Shown here: positions 53,565-61,392 of the stretch, in pieces
Position numbering within the stretch: the stretch's first letter is position 1
Layout: each line of letters starts with the position of its first letter
NCBI RefSeq assembly: GCF_016864375.1
Contig: NZ_CP069356.1
Span: forward strand, 434,001 to 498,000
DNA from: Microvirga sp. VF16
Lineage (GTDB): Bacteria; Pseudomonadota; Alphaproteobacteria; Rhizobiales; Beijerinckiaceae
Reading direction: 5' to 3'
DNA length: 64,000 nt
Made by a program: the position numbers and the translations under genes
Notes under the pieces: generated by a model
The model's input: only the letters and a program-made list of their open reading frames with translations
Told to the model about the DNA's origin: nothing
The model's database searches: none

Positions 53565-54806
53565 ATGTCACAGATGAATGCCAATGCAGTGTCGGGGGTG
53601 GTACCTGCGACTCGCTCCGGGGATGCCGATGTCCTGAGGCTCGCGGTCGCCCAGGCGCTCGGCGGGGCCAACTCGGCGGTCGTCTACGCCACCGGCGCCA
53701 TCGTCGGCAACATGCTCGCCCCCAGCAAGGCGCTCGCCACGCTGCCGATCTCGATCTTTGTGGTCGGGATGGCGGCCTGCACCCTGCCGGCCGGGGTCAT
53801 CGCTCGGCGCCATGGCCGCCGCGCCGCATTCCTGACGGGGACGGGATGTGGCGTGCTCACCGGACTGCTCGCCGCGCTCGCGGTCGTGCTGGGCTCGTTC
53901 TGGCTGTTCTGCTTAGGCACGTTCTTCGGCGGGGCCTATGCCGCCGTGGTCCTGTCCTTCCGCTTCGCCGCCGCCGATTGCGTCCCGGCCGCGCGCCGTC
54001 CGCGGGCCTTGTCCACCGTGATGGCGGGCGGGGTGTTTGCCGGGGTCATCGGTCCCCAGCTCGTGACCTACACCATGGACCTGTGGCTGCCTTACCAGTT
54101 CGCGGCGACGTATCTGGCGCAGGCCGCAGTGGCGGCCGTGTCCACCCTCGTTCTGCTCGGCGTGCGGGTTCCGATGCCGACGGTGGCGGAGATGGCGGGC
54201 GGACGTCCGCTCGGTGATATCGTGCGCCAGCCGCGCTTCATCACGGCCGTGATCTGCGGTGTCGTCTCGTACACGCTCATGAACTTCATCATGACGGCCG
54301 CACCTCTCGCGATGCACCTGTGCGGCCTGCCGCAGGAATCGGCGAACCTTGGCCTGCAATGGCACATCATCGCCATGTACGCTCCCGGGTTCTTCACCGG
54401 ACGGCTGATCACGCGCTTCGGTGCGCCCCGCGTCGTGGCCGCCGGCCTCATCCTGACCGCCGCCTCCGCCGCCATCGGACTGACAGGCGTGGACGTGGCG
54501 CATTTCTGGCTGACGTTGATCCTGCTCGGCGTCGGCTGGAACTTCGGCTTCGTCGGCGCCTCGGCCCTGGTGTTGGGGTGCCATCGCCCGGAGGAGCGTA
54601 CCCGGGTGCAGTCGCTCAACGACTTCCTGGTGTTCGGGACCATGGCGGTGGGCTCGTTCTCATCGGGCAGCCTGCTGACGACCTATGGCTGGAACACGGT
54701 CCTGTGGATCTCATTCGCCCCGCTCCTGCTCGCCGGGGCTGCACTCTCCTGGAAGGCGAGGACACCTGTACCGATCCCCGATCAGGAGCGGTCTTCCAGA
54801 CCTTGA
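53565..54806 (+). CDS. MFS transporter
   Basis: A 413-residue major facilitator. The first loop signature GVIARRHGRRAAFLTGTGCG lies between TM2 and TM3, followed by successive hydrophobic helices (LLAALAVVLGSFWLFCLGTF, VMAGGVFAGVIGPQLVTYTM, GLILTAASAAIGLTGVDVAH, FWLTLILLGVGWNFGFVGAS). The pattern (short N-terminus, GRR motif, long central loop after VRVPMPTVAEM) fits an efflux pump of the YdhP/Bcr kind; substrate is unknown. GAGGA precedes the ATG. It is the second gene of the AraC-flanked operon and is followed by a small membrane protein. Confidence 0.88.
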   Translation: MSQMNANAVSGVVPATRSGDADVLRLAVAQALGGANSAVVYATGAIVGNMLAPSKALATLPISIFVVGMAACTLPAGVIARRHGRRAAFLTGTGCGVLTGLLAALAVVLGSFWLFCLGTFFGGAYAAVVLSFRFAAADCVPAARRPRALSTVMAGGVFAGVIGPQLVTYTMDLWLPYQFAATYLAQAAVAAVSTLVLLGVRVPMPTVAEMAGGRPLGDIVRQPRFITAVICGVVSYTLMNFIMTAAPLAMHLCGLPQESANLGLQWHIIAMYAPGFFTGRLITRFGAPRVVAAGLILTAASAAIGLTGVDVAHFWLTLILLGVGWNFGFVGASALVLGCHRPEERTRVQSLNDFLVFGTMAVGSFSSGSLLTTYGWNTVLWISFAPLLLAGAALSWKARTPVPIPDQERSSRP

Positions 54807-54848
54807 TCACGATCGACCACGACCTACCAACCGAGAAAGGAACCAATC

Positions 54849-55109
54849 ATGACTGGTACAAGGAGGTTAGCCACTATCGGCGGTGTTGCCCTGCTCTTCG
54901 GCATCGCCATGATGATCGTTCTACATCAGTTCGGTTCGCGGCACTTCGCCATGGACTCAACGGGCGCTCCGTGGCCCCATCCCATGATGCATGGGCCTGA
55001 TGACATGGGCTGGACCATGGCTCTGGGCACGGTTGCGATGACGCTATGGTTCGGCGGCATCCTGAGCCTGCTCGTCGCGCTTGTCCGCTCGGTCGCCAAG
55101 GCGTCGTGA
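54849..55109 (+). CDS. Small two-helix membrane protein
   Basis: An 86-residue protein with two membrane segments (ATIGGVALLFGIAMMIVLHQ; MALGTVAMTLWFGGILSLLV) joined by a Met/His/Asp/Pro-rich loop (PWPHPMMHGPDDMGW). The His/Met-rich loop suggests metal contact, as in small copper- or SHOCT-type proteins, but no family is certain. AAGGAA precedes the ATG. It follows the MFS gene by 42 bases and may be the last gene of that transcript. Confidence 0.65.
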   Translation: MTGTRRLATIGGVALLFGIAMMIVLHQFGSRHFAMDSTGAPWPHPMMHGPDDMGWTMALGTVAMTLWFGGILSLLVALVRSVAKAS

Positions 55110-55158
55110 CGGCGGTCGGATGAACTTTCAGCCTACAACCCGATCAAAGGACGTACGA

Positions 55159-56403
55159 GTGAACAGCCCTGTCACAGCCTTCCATCGTCGCAGTCCCGAG
55201 CAAGCCGACGATGGTTTCGCTTTCGATGAAGTCATAGACCGTCGTTCATCCAATTCGGTGAAGTGGGCCTATTCCGGCAAACTGCTGACGCCCGAGGAGT
55301 GCGCCGCCGACCCGCTGCCGATGTGGGTCGCCGATATGGACTTCAAGGCTCCCCAGCCCGTCCTCGATGCCATCACGGATACCGTCCGGCACGGCATCCT
55401 CGGCTATCCCGGCGGTGTGCCGAAGTCCTATGTCGATGCCGTCATCAACTGGCAGGCCAAACGCTTCGGCTGGAACGTCTCGCCGGAATGGCTGCTGCAA
55501 AGCCCGGGCGTCGTCACCGCATTGAAGACGATCATCCAGGCGTTCTCTCAAGCAGGCGACACGATCCTGATCCAGCCGCCCGTCTACGCGCACTTCCATG
55601 ACGATCCGGTCGTGAACGGCCGGCGTCTGGCTTACGCCCGGCTCGTCCTGTCGGAGGACGGGTACCGGTTCGACGAGAAGGTCTTCGAAGCCGCCATTCG
55701 CGACAACACGAAGATCTTCATCCTGTGCAATCCGCACAATCCCACGGGTAACGTCTGGTCCGAAGATGAGCTCCGGGCAATGGGCGAGATCTGCGCGCGT
55801 CACGGTGTGCTAGTCGTCGCGGACGAGATCCACGAGGACTTCGTCCTGAACCTGACGAAGCGGCATGTGCCCTTCGCGTCCCTGGGCGAAGCATTCGCAC
55901 AGAACAGCATCACCTGCACGGCTCCGAGCAAGACCTTCAATCTCGCTGGCCTTCAGACTGCGAACGTGATCGTGCCCAACCCGCGGCTTCGTGGGGAGCT
56001 GCGCCGTCAGCTCGAGAGAAACGGCTCCGGTCAGGTGAACGTGCTCGGGATGGTCGCGGCAGAGGCTGCCTACACGCATGGAGAGCCTTGGCTCGAGGCC
56101 ATGCTGGACTACGTCCGCGCCAATCGTGAACACTTCGCGCGCACGATCAACAGCGCCACGACGAGGATCAGGGTGCTTCCATCGGATTCCCTCTACCTGT
56201 CCTGGATGGACTGCCGGGGGCTAGGGTTGTCGGCCCCGGAACTCAGGACTTTCATGCTCACCAAGGCCCGGGTTTGGCTCGATCACGGCTCCAAGTTCGG
56301 TATCGACGGCGAAGGATTCATGCGCGTCAATCTCGGCTGTCCAAGGTCCACGGTTGATGAAGCGATCACCCGCATTACGGATGCCGTGACAACCCATCCG
56401 TGA
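55159..56403 (+). CDS. PatB/MalY-family PLP-dependent C-S lyase
   Basis: A 414-residue type I PLP enzyme. MalY/PatB hallmarks: FDEVIDRRSSNSVKWAYSG, PMWVADMDFKAPQPVLDAIT (the diagnostic MWVADMDF), HGILGYPGG, IFILCNPHNPTGNVWSEDEL (binding Asn), VLVVADEIHEDFVLN (Asp against the ring N), TAPSKTFNLAGLQTAN with the PLP Lys in SKTFN, and GFMRVNLGCPRSTVDEAI with the substrate Arg. It would cleave cystathionine or cysteine conjugates to a thiol, pyruvate and ammonia. I start at the GTG at 55159, where AAAGGA lies seven bases upstream; an in-frame ATG at 55120 is the alternative. It lies downstream of the MFS operon. Confidence 0.9.
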   Translation: MNSPVTAFHRRSPEQADDGFAFDEVIDRRSSNSVKWAYSGKLLTPEECAADPLPMWVADMDFKAPQPVLDAITDTVRHGILGYPGGVPKSYVDAVINWQAKRFGWNVSPEWLLQSPGVVTALKTIIQAFSQAGDTILIQPPVYAHFHDDPVVNGRRLAYARLVLSEDGYRFDEKVFEAAIRDNTKIFILCNPHNPTGNVWSEDELRAMGEICARHGVLVVADEIHEDFVLNLTKRHVPFASLGEAFAQNSITCTAPSKTFNLAGLQTANVIVPNPRLRGELRRQLERNGSGQVNVLGMVAAEAAYTHGEPWLEAMLDYVRANREHFARTINSATTRIRVLPSDSLYLSWMDCRGLGLSAPELRTFMLTKARVWLDHGSKFGIDGEGFMRVNLGCPRSTVDEAITRITDAVTTHP

Positions 56404-56497
56404 TAGGCGGCACGGTGTCCCGTTCGTCCCAAAGGCAGCTGCCGATGAGCCCAGTCCAGCAAGATCGCCCATCTTCTCGGACGACTCCCGGGGAGGC

Positions 56498-57001
56498 CTA
56501 CGCGAGGGCGGCGGTCGCCTCGTCGAACGCGGTTGCATCACCGAGGACATTCGCCAGCAGCATGGCTCCTTCGAGCGTTGCTATCACCTGCATGGCCCTC
56601 TCGCGCGTCAGGCCTCGGGCAACGAGGTTTTCCACGCCGAGCTCGAAGAACCTGCGGACCTCGCTTGCGACCTCACGCGACAGGTCCCTGGACATCACGG
56701 CAAGTGACCCGCACAGGCACATGCTGCCGTCGTCGCGCAAGGCACGACGGAACGCCTTTCGCCACGCCTCGACGGGATTGTCTCCATCCGCCACCTGCTG
56801 GCCCACGGCGTCAGTGAAGCGATCCGTGTACCGGGACGCGACCGCGGCCGCGAGCGCCTCCTTGGTCGGGAAATGGTAGTGGACGCTCGAACTCTTCACG
56901 CCGACATCGGCGGCGATGTCACGGAAACTGAAGCCACCGTAGCCGGCCTCCCGGATACGACGCTCCGCCGCGTCCATGATGGCATTCACGGTGTCGTTCA
57001 T
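56498..57001 (-). CDS. TetR/AcrR-family repressor
   Basis: A 167-residue regulator. HTH at about 10-55: IMDAAERRIREAGYGGFSFR, DIAADVGVKSSSVHYHFPTK, EALAAAVASRY. The C-terminal ligand domain (about 60-167) includes MCLCGSLAVMSRDLSREVAS, a Cys-rich helix, and ARGLTRERAMQVIATLEGAM (TetR_C-type), so the ligand is probably small and hydrophobic or electrophilic. GGAGG lies just before the ATG at 57001. It is divergent from the SDR gene, with two inverted-repeat operators between, so it likely represses itself and the SDR/fusion/cupin run. Confidence 0.9.
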   Translation of the reverse strand: MNDTVNAIMDAAERRIREAGYGGFSFRDIAADVGVKSSSVHYHFPTKEALAAAVASRYTDRFTDAVGQQVADGDNPVEAWRKAFRRALRDDGSMCLCGSLAVMSRDLSREVASEVRRFFELGVENLVARGLTRERAMQVIATLEGAMLLANVLGDATAFDEATAALA

Positions 57002-57016
57002 GACCTCCGACCTTTT

Positions 57017-57036
57017 TATCTACCTTCTGATAGATA
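57017..57036. promoter_or_regulatory. TetR operator-like palindrome, site 1
   Basis: TATCTA-CCTTCTGA-TAGATA: perfect 6-bp arms, eight-base spacer, 16 bases upstream of the regulator start. It shares its sequence with site 2, as expected for an autoregulated TetR protein. Confidence 0.7.
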
Positions 57037-57074
57037 GATGTTGCCAAACCGCCTGACAACCCTTATCGAGTTGC

Positions 57075-57092
57075 CTATCTACTGATAGATAG
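57075..57092. promoter_or_regulatory. TetR operator-like palindrome, site 2
   Basis: CTATCTA-CTGA-TAGATAG: perfect 7-bp arms, four-base spacer. It lies 13-30 bases upstream of the SDR start and just before GAGG, so bound protein would block transcription start or early elongation. Confidence 0.75.
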
Positions 57093-57104
57093 AGGAATTG
57101 CACA

Positions 57105-57872
57105 ATGCGCTTTCAGGGAAAAGTGGTTGCCATCACCGGCGGTGGCTCCGGGATCGGCAAGGAAACGGCTGCCCGCTTCATCGCGGAAGGGGCCAAGGTC
57201 GCCATCAATGGGCGTGACGCCGCCAAGCTGGAGGCAGCAGCGCATGAGATCGACCCACGCGGCGAGAGCGTCATCGTGTCGGCTGGCGACATCGCCCAGC
57301 CCGCCACCGGCGCGACCCTGGTGGACGCTGCGGTGTCCCGCTTCGGCAAGCTCGACGTGCTCGTCAACAATGCCGGCGTGTTCAATCCCAAGCCCTTCCT
57401 CGAGCTCACCGAGGCGGACTACGACTGGTATCTCGACACGATCCTGAAGGGGAAGTTCTTCACCGCCCAGGCTGCGGCGAAGGCCATGAGGGATAAGGGC
57501 GGCGCCATCGTCCAGACGGGATCGATGTGGGCCATCCAGGCGATCGGCGCGACGCCGTCGGCCGCGTACTCCGCCGCCAACGCCGGAGTGCATGCCATGG
57601 TACGCAACCTCGCGATCGAACTCGCGCCCTACAGGATCCGCATCAATGCCGTGGCCCCGGCGGTGGTGGAGACGCCGGTCTACAACACCTTCCTGTCCGA
57701 CGAACAGGTGAAGGAGGTGCTGCCGACCTTCGATGCCTTCCATCCGCTGGGCCGCAACGGCCAGCCGAGGGACGTGGCCGAGGCCATTCTGTTCCTGGCT
57801 TCCGACCGAGCATCCTGGATCACCGGCACCGTGCTTCCCGTCGACGGTGGCGTGACCGCCGGTCGCCAGTAA
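57105..57872 (+). CDS. SDR-family oxidoreductase with Asn in place of catalytic Lys
   Basis: A 255-residue classical SDR. Cofactor motif VVAITGGGSGIGKETAARF (TGxxxGIG, residues 11-18), NRD-type INGRDAAKLEAA suggesting NADP acceptance, structural NNAG (88-91), catalytic Ser in QTGSMWA at 140. The active-site Tyr is at 155 (SAAYSAANAGVH), but the usual YxxxK reads YSAAN, with Asn159 instead of Lys. The C-terminus ITGTVLPVDGGVTAGRQ is normal. Loss of that Lys would cripple catalysis, so it may have another function or be decaying. First gene of the TetR-controlled run. Confidence 0.9.
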   Translation: MRFQGKVVAITGGGSGIGKETAARFIAEGAKVAINGRDAAKLEAAAHEIDPRGESVIVSAGDIAQPATGATLVDAAVSRFGKLDVLVNNAGVFNPKPFLELTEADYDWYLDTILKGKFFTAQAAAKAMRDKGGAIVQTGSMWAIQAIGATPSAAYSAANAGVHAMVRNLAIELAPYRIRINAVAPAVVETPVYNTFLSDEQVKEVLPTFDAFHPLGRNGQPRDVAEAILFLASDRASWITGTVLPVDGGVTAGRQ

Positions 57873-57933
57873 GGATGGATGAACGATGCAGGCGGGATGA
57901 TCTCCGCCGGCATCGCCGCGAGGGAAGCTCACC

Positions 57934-60132
57934 ATGCATCATCCTGTTCTCATCGTCGGCGGCGGCCTCGCTGGCCTGACGGCCACTCGTCACCTTCATC
58001 GCGCCGGGATCGATTTCCAGCTCCTGGAAGCCCGCGATCGATTGGGCGGACGCATCCTGTCTGCCGATGCCTCGGGAAACATCTCGGACGACGGCTTCGA
58101 TCTCGGACCCTCCTGGATATGGCCCGGGATGCAGCCAGCGATGGCCGCGCTGATCGCGGAACTTGGCCTGTCATCCTTTCCGCAGCACAGCGATGGCGAC
58201 GTGATCTACCAACGGATGCTGGGCCAAGCGCCGCAGCGCTTCCGAGGCATGCGACAGGAGCCGAAATCCATGCGGCTGGCAGGTGGCACCGGAGCCATCA
58301 TCCGCACGCTCGCATCCAGCCTTCCGACGTCGAGCATCCTGCTCAATGCCCGCGTAGTGCGGGTTGCGCACGATGGACAGGGCGTGGAAGTCAGCTTCAT
58401 TGGGGAGAACGGGTCCGAGCAGACAATGCGCGCCTCGCACGTGGTCCTTGCCCTGCCTCCGCGTCTGCTCGAGGCGACCGTCTCGTTCTCGCCCGCCCTC
58501 GACGCCACCACGGCCCGGCGCTGGCACGATACGCCGACGTGGATGGCGCCGCACGCCAAGTTCTTCGCGCTCTATGATCGTCCCTTCTGGCGCGATCGAG
58601 GTCTCTCCGGCGCGGCCCAGAGCATGGTGGGGCCGCTCGCCGAGATCCACGACGCGACGACCGCTTCGGGCCAGGCGGCGCTGTTCGGGTTCGTCGGCGT
58701 TCCTGCGGAACGGCGCCTTGCCGTCGGGCAGGACGCGCTCGTCACGGCTTGCATCCAACAGCTTGCCAGCCTGTTCGGACCTGAAGCCGCTAATCCGGTT
58801 GCGACCTTGTTCAAGGATTGGGCCGCAGATCCCCTGACGGCGACGCCTGACGATCGGATCGCCGGCGGGCATCCGAGCCCGGACCGACGGCCGTGGGTCG
58901 ACGGGGACTGGCAGGCACACGTTTCCCTGGCGGGGAGCGAAACCAGCCTCAGTGAGCCCGGCTACGTCGCCGGAGCCGTTGAGGCGGCGGAACGTGCCGT
59001 CACTGGACTCCTGGATCGCTTGAAGACCTCCAGACAGAAGCCTCCGACACTGAACCCTTGGAAGCAGGACACTAGGGAGACGGAACCAATGAGGAAAACC
59101 TATCGGGCCATGCAGGTGGCGACGCCCGGCACCCTTGAGCTCGTGGAGCGTGAGACGCCCACCCCGGGTGCCGGCGAGGTCCTGATCGCGGTCGAGGCTT
59201 GCGGGATCTGCGGTGCGGATGCCGCCGACATCGATAGGGCCGATCCGACGCTGCAACCGCCCCGCGTGCCGGGCCATGAGGTCGTGGGCCGCATCATTGC
59301 CCTCGGCGGGGGTGTTCCGTCGATCTGGAAGGTGGGCCAGCGCGTGGGCGTCGGACGGCTCGGCGGCCATTGCAACGAATGTCCCCAGTGCCGCCAGGGT
59401 CAGTTCCAGCTCTGCCGGAACCAGCCGTTCGTCGGCGCGTCCTGCGATGGCGGCTACGCCGAGGTGATGCTCGCACGCGGAACGGGTCTCGTGTCAATTC
59501 CCGACGAGCTGGAGGCCGAGGAGGCAGCTCCCATCCTTTGTGCCGGCATCGCGACATTCAACGCGCTTAAGAAGTCAGGCGCCGAAGTGGGGGACACGGT
59601 GGCGATCCTCGGCATCGGCGGTCTGGGCCATATGGCTCTGCAATATGCCCGCAGGATGGGATTCAAGGTCGTGGCCGTCGGTCGTGGCCAAGACATCGCC
59701 GGGGATGCCCTGGAGCTTGGGGCGCACGTTTACATCGATACCAGCCAGGAAAACGCCGGGGAAAGGCTCAAGGGCATGGGCGGCGCCAAGGCGATTATCG
59801 CCACCATCGGTAACCCCGAGGCCGTTTCGTCCCTGATGGGCGGGCTCGCGCCACAGGGACGCCTGGTGCTGCTCGGCGCGGGCAAGGACCCGCTGCCCGT
59901 TTCGGCAGGTCATCTCGTCGTCGGCGAGCGGAGCGTGCTCGGATCGATCACCGGATCGCCCTACGAGAATGAGAGGGCGCTGGACTTCAGCGTGCTGACG
60001 GCCGTGAGGCCCCTGATCGAGACCATGCCCCTGGAGAAGGCGCGCGAGGCCTATGAGAGGATGAAGTCCGGTAACGTGAAGTTCCGGATGGTGCTGACCA
60101 TGAAGGAGACGGACCATGCGCATCAACGATGA
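57934..60132 (+). CDS. Flavin amine oxidase fused to a zinc alcohol dehydrogenase
   Basis: A 732-residue continuous frame. Residues 1-365 are a flavin amine oxidase: VLIVGGGLAGLTATRHLHRA and LLEARDRLGGRILSADAS (FAD-binding and GGR motif), ASHVVLALPPRLLEATVSFS, and the end SLAGSETSLSEPGYVAGAVE that closes the FAD site. After a 20-residue linker, residues 386-732 are a medium-chain zinc ADH: TPGAGEVLIAVEACGICGAD (catalytic Zn Cys), PRVPGHEVVG (Zn His), GHCNECPQCRQGQFQLC (structural-Zn Cys set) and TVAILGIGGLGHMALQYARR (NAD motif). The ADH start codon (ATG at 59089) has its own GGGAGA eleven bases upstream. So the gene may encode a bifunctional enzyme, two proteins, or both. An oxidase giving an aldehyde fused to a dehydrogenase is chemically sensible. 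Confidence 0.88.
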   Translation: MHHPVLIVGGGLAGLTATRHLHRAGIDFQLLEARDRLGGRILSADASGNISDDGFDLGPSWIWPGMQPAMAALIAELGLSSFPQHSDGDVIYQRMLGQAPQRFRGMRQEPKSMRLAGGTGAIIRTLASSLPTSSILLNARVVRVAHDGQGVEVSFIGENGSEQTMRASHVVLALPPRLLEATVSFSPALDATTARRWHDTPTWMAPHAKFFALYDRPFWRDRGLSGAAQSMVGPLAEIHDATTASGQAALFGFVGVPAERRLAVGQDALVTACIQQLASLFGPEAANPVATLFKDWAADPLTATPDDRIAGGHPSPDRRPWVDGDWQAHVSLAGSETSLSEPGYVAGAVEAAERAVTGLLDRLKTSRQKPPTLNPWKQDTRETEPMRKTYRAMQVATPGTLELVERETPTPGAGEVLIAVEACGICGADAADIDRADPTLQPPRVPGHEVVGRIIALGGGVPSIWKVGQRVGVGRLGGHCNECPQCRQGQFQLCRNQPFVGASCDGGYAEVMLARGTGLVSIPDELEAEEAAPILCAGIATFNALKKSGAEVGDTVAILGIGGLGHMALQYARRMGFKVVAVGRGQDIAGDALELGAHVYIDTSQENAGERLKGMGGAKAIIATIGNPEAVSSLMGGLAPQGRLVLLGAGKDPLPVSAGHLVVGERSVLGSITGSPYENERALDFSVLTAVRPLIETMPLEKAREAYERMKSGNVKFRMVLTMKETDHAHQR

Positions 60133-60808
60133 CCTGACCCAACCCGTGATCGTCCAGGCCGCGAAGCTTGAGTGGATCCCGAGCCCGGCCGCCGGCGTGG
60201 ACCGGCGCATGCTGTTCCGGATTGGCGACGAGATCGCCCGCGCCACCTCTCGCGCCACCTCTATCGTCCGCTAGGCGCCTGGGAGCGCCTTCCCACGCCA
60301 TACCCACAGCGGTGGCGAGGAGATCGTCGTCCTTGAAGGCACGTTTCAGGATGAGCATGGCGAGTACCCAGCCGGAAGCTACTTCCGCAACCCGCCGGGT
60401 ACCTCGCACATCCCTGCGTCGGAAGACGGCTGCACCATCTTCGTGCGCCTCTGGCAGTTCCGTGCCGGCGATCAGGCGCAGATCGTGCGTCAGCCCGGCG
60501 AAGGCGACGAGGCCGCACCTCGCGAAGGCGCAGCGAGCGCGACCGTGCTGTTCGACGACGGCCGGGAGAAGGTGTGCCTCGAGGACTGGGCCGCTGGCGA
60601 GGCCATGACGGTCGAGAACGTGCGCGGACTGGAGTTTCTCGTGCTCTCCGGCGAGCTCTCGGTCGGCGGGGAGAAGCTGGAAGCGCAGGGTTGGGGCCGA
60701 CTGCCTGCCGGGATGGACCTGATCGGGACGGCCGGACAGCAAGGGGCACGGATCTGGATCAAGGACGCACCGCTACTGCATCCGGACGTCCTCCAGATGC
60801 CCGCCTAG
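60116..60808 (+). pseudogene. ChrR-like cupin, broken by a stop and a 12-bp duplication
   Basis: The frame from the ATG at 60116 (MRINDDLTQPVIVQAAKLEW) overlaps the fusion gene by 17 bases and runs to an in-frame TAG at 60272. The same frame continues as APGSAFPRHTHSGGEEIVVL, EGTFQDEHGEYPAGSYFRNP and GTSHIPASEDGCTIFVRLWQ to 60808, the two-cupin ChrR / anti-ECF-sigma-like layout with His-box HTHSGGEE. A TAT-to-TAG change would give this stop. Twelve bases (CGCGCCACCTCT) just before are repeated in tandem, inserting RATS. Both lesions are in one small patch, so it is either a hot spot or an assembly problem. Confidence 0.8.
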
Positions 60809-60875
60809 CTCATTGAAGGGAGCAGGAGTCTTCGATGCAGGACCGTGGCCGGCCATGCGCTGGCGCGGTCTCCTT

Positions 60876-61325
60876 CTATTCGCCAAGCCGGCGGCGTCCT
60901 CGATGTCCCGTACCGGATGCCAGACGGCTGACGCGCCTGCGCGTCGCTGTCTTGAGAAGCTTGCGGAAGGTTGGACATTCCAAGTGAGACGGGGCGGGAC
61001 ACTCCGCCACGTGCCGAAGGGCATCCCGCAGCACCCGCAGGTCGATCATCTGGCGCTGCAAGTCATCCGCCTTGGCGTGCAATTGATCCCGGGGGATGTC
61101 GGGCCGCCCATCCTTTCCGAACATGCCCGCGATCTCGGTGAGAGAGAAGCCTGCTGTTTTCCCGAGTTCGATCAGCGATAACCTCAAGAGGACATCGGGA
61201 TCGAATTGCCGCCGCAGCCCATGCCGGCCGACCGATCTGATCAAGCCGACCTCCTCGTAGTAACGCAACGTCGAGGCCGGCACGCCCGAACGTTCGGCGA
61301 CCTCACCGATATCCATCATTCCCAT
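60876..61325 (-). CDS. MerR-family regulator
   Basis: A 149-residue MerR protein. Winged HTH: MMDIGEVAERSGVPASTLRY, YEEVGLIRSVGRHGLRRQFD, LRLSLIELGKTAGFSLTEIA, then the dimerisation helix RDQLHAKADDLQRQMIDLRV and a C-terminal tail with Cys at ECPAPSHLECPTF that could bind a metal or sense redox. TTGAGG lies before the ATG at 61325. It is divergent from the broken MFS pump, with a 19-bp-spaced MerR-type promoter between, so that pump is its target. Confidence 0.9.
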   Translation of the reverse strand: MGMMDIGEVAERSGVPASTLRYYEEVGLIRSVGRHGLRRQFDPDVLLRLSLIELGKTAGFSLTEIAGMFGKDGRPDIPRDQLHAKADDLQRQMIDLRVLRDALRHVAECPAPSHLECPTFRKLLKTATRRRVSRLASGTGHRGRRRLGE

Positions 61326-61327
61326 GC

Positions 61328-61358
61328 TTGACCTCAAGGCGGCTTGAAGTCGTACCGT
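61328..61358 (+). promoter_or_regulatory. MerR-type promoter and operator
   Basis: -35 TTGACC (61328) and -10 TACCGT (61353) are 19 bp apart, the abnormal spacing that MerR proteins correct by twisting DNA. Inside it GACCTCAAG (61330-61338) and CTTGAAGTC (61343-61351) form an inverted repeat with one mismatch and a four-base centre. It drives the MFS gene to the right. Confidence 0.8.
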
Positions 61359-61392
61359 GTTTCGAATCATCGATTTGAGCAAGAGGAACGCC

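Noticed and set aside
58171..59370. 399-codon minus-strand frame
   Set aside because: Antisense to the amine-oxidase/ADH gene, which has all family motifs.
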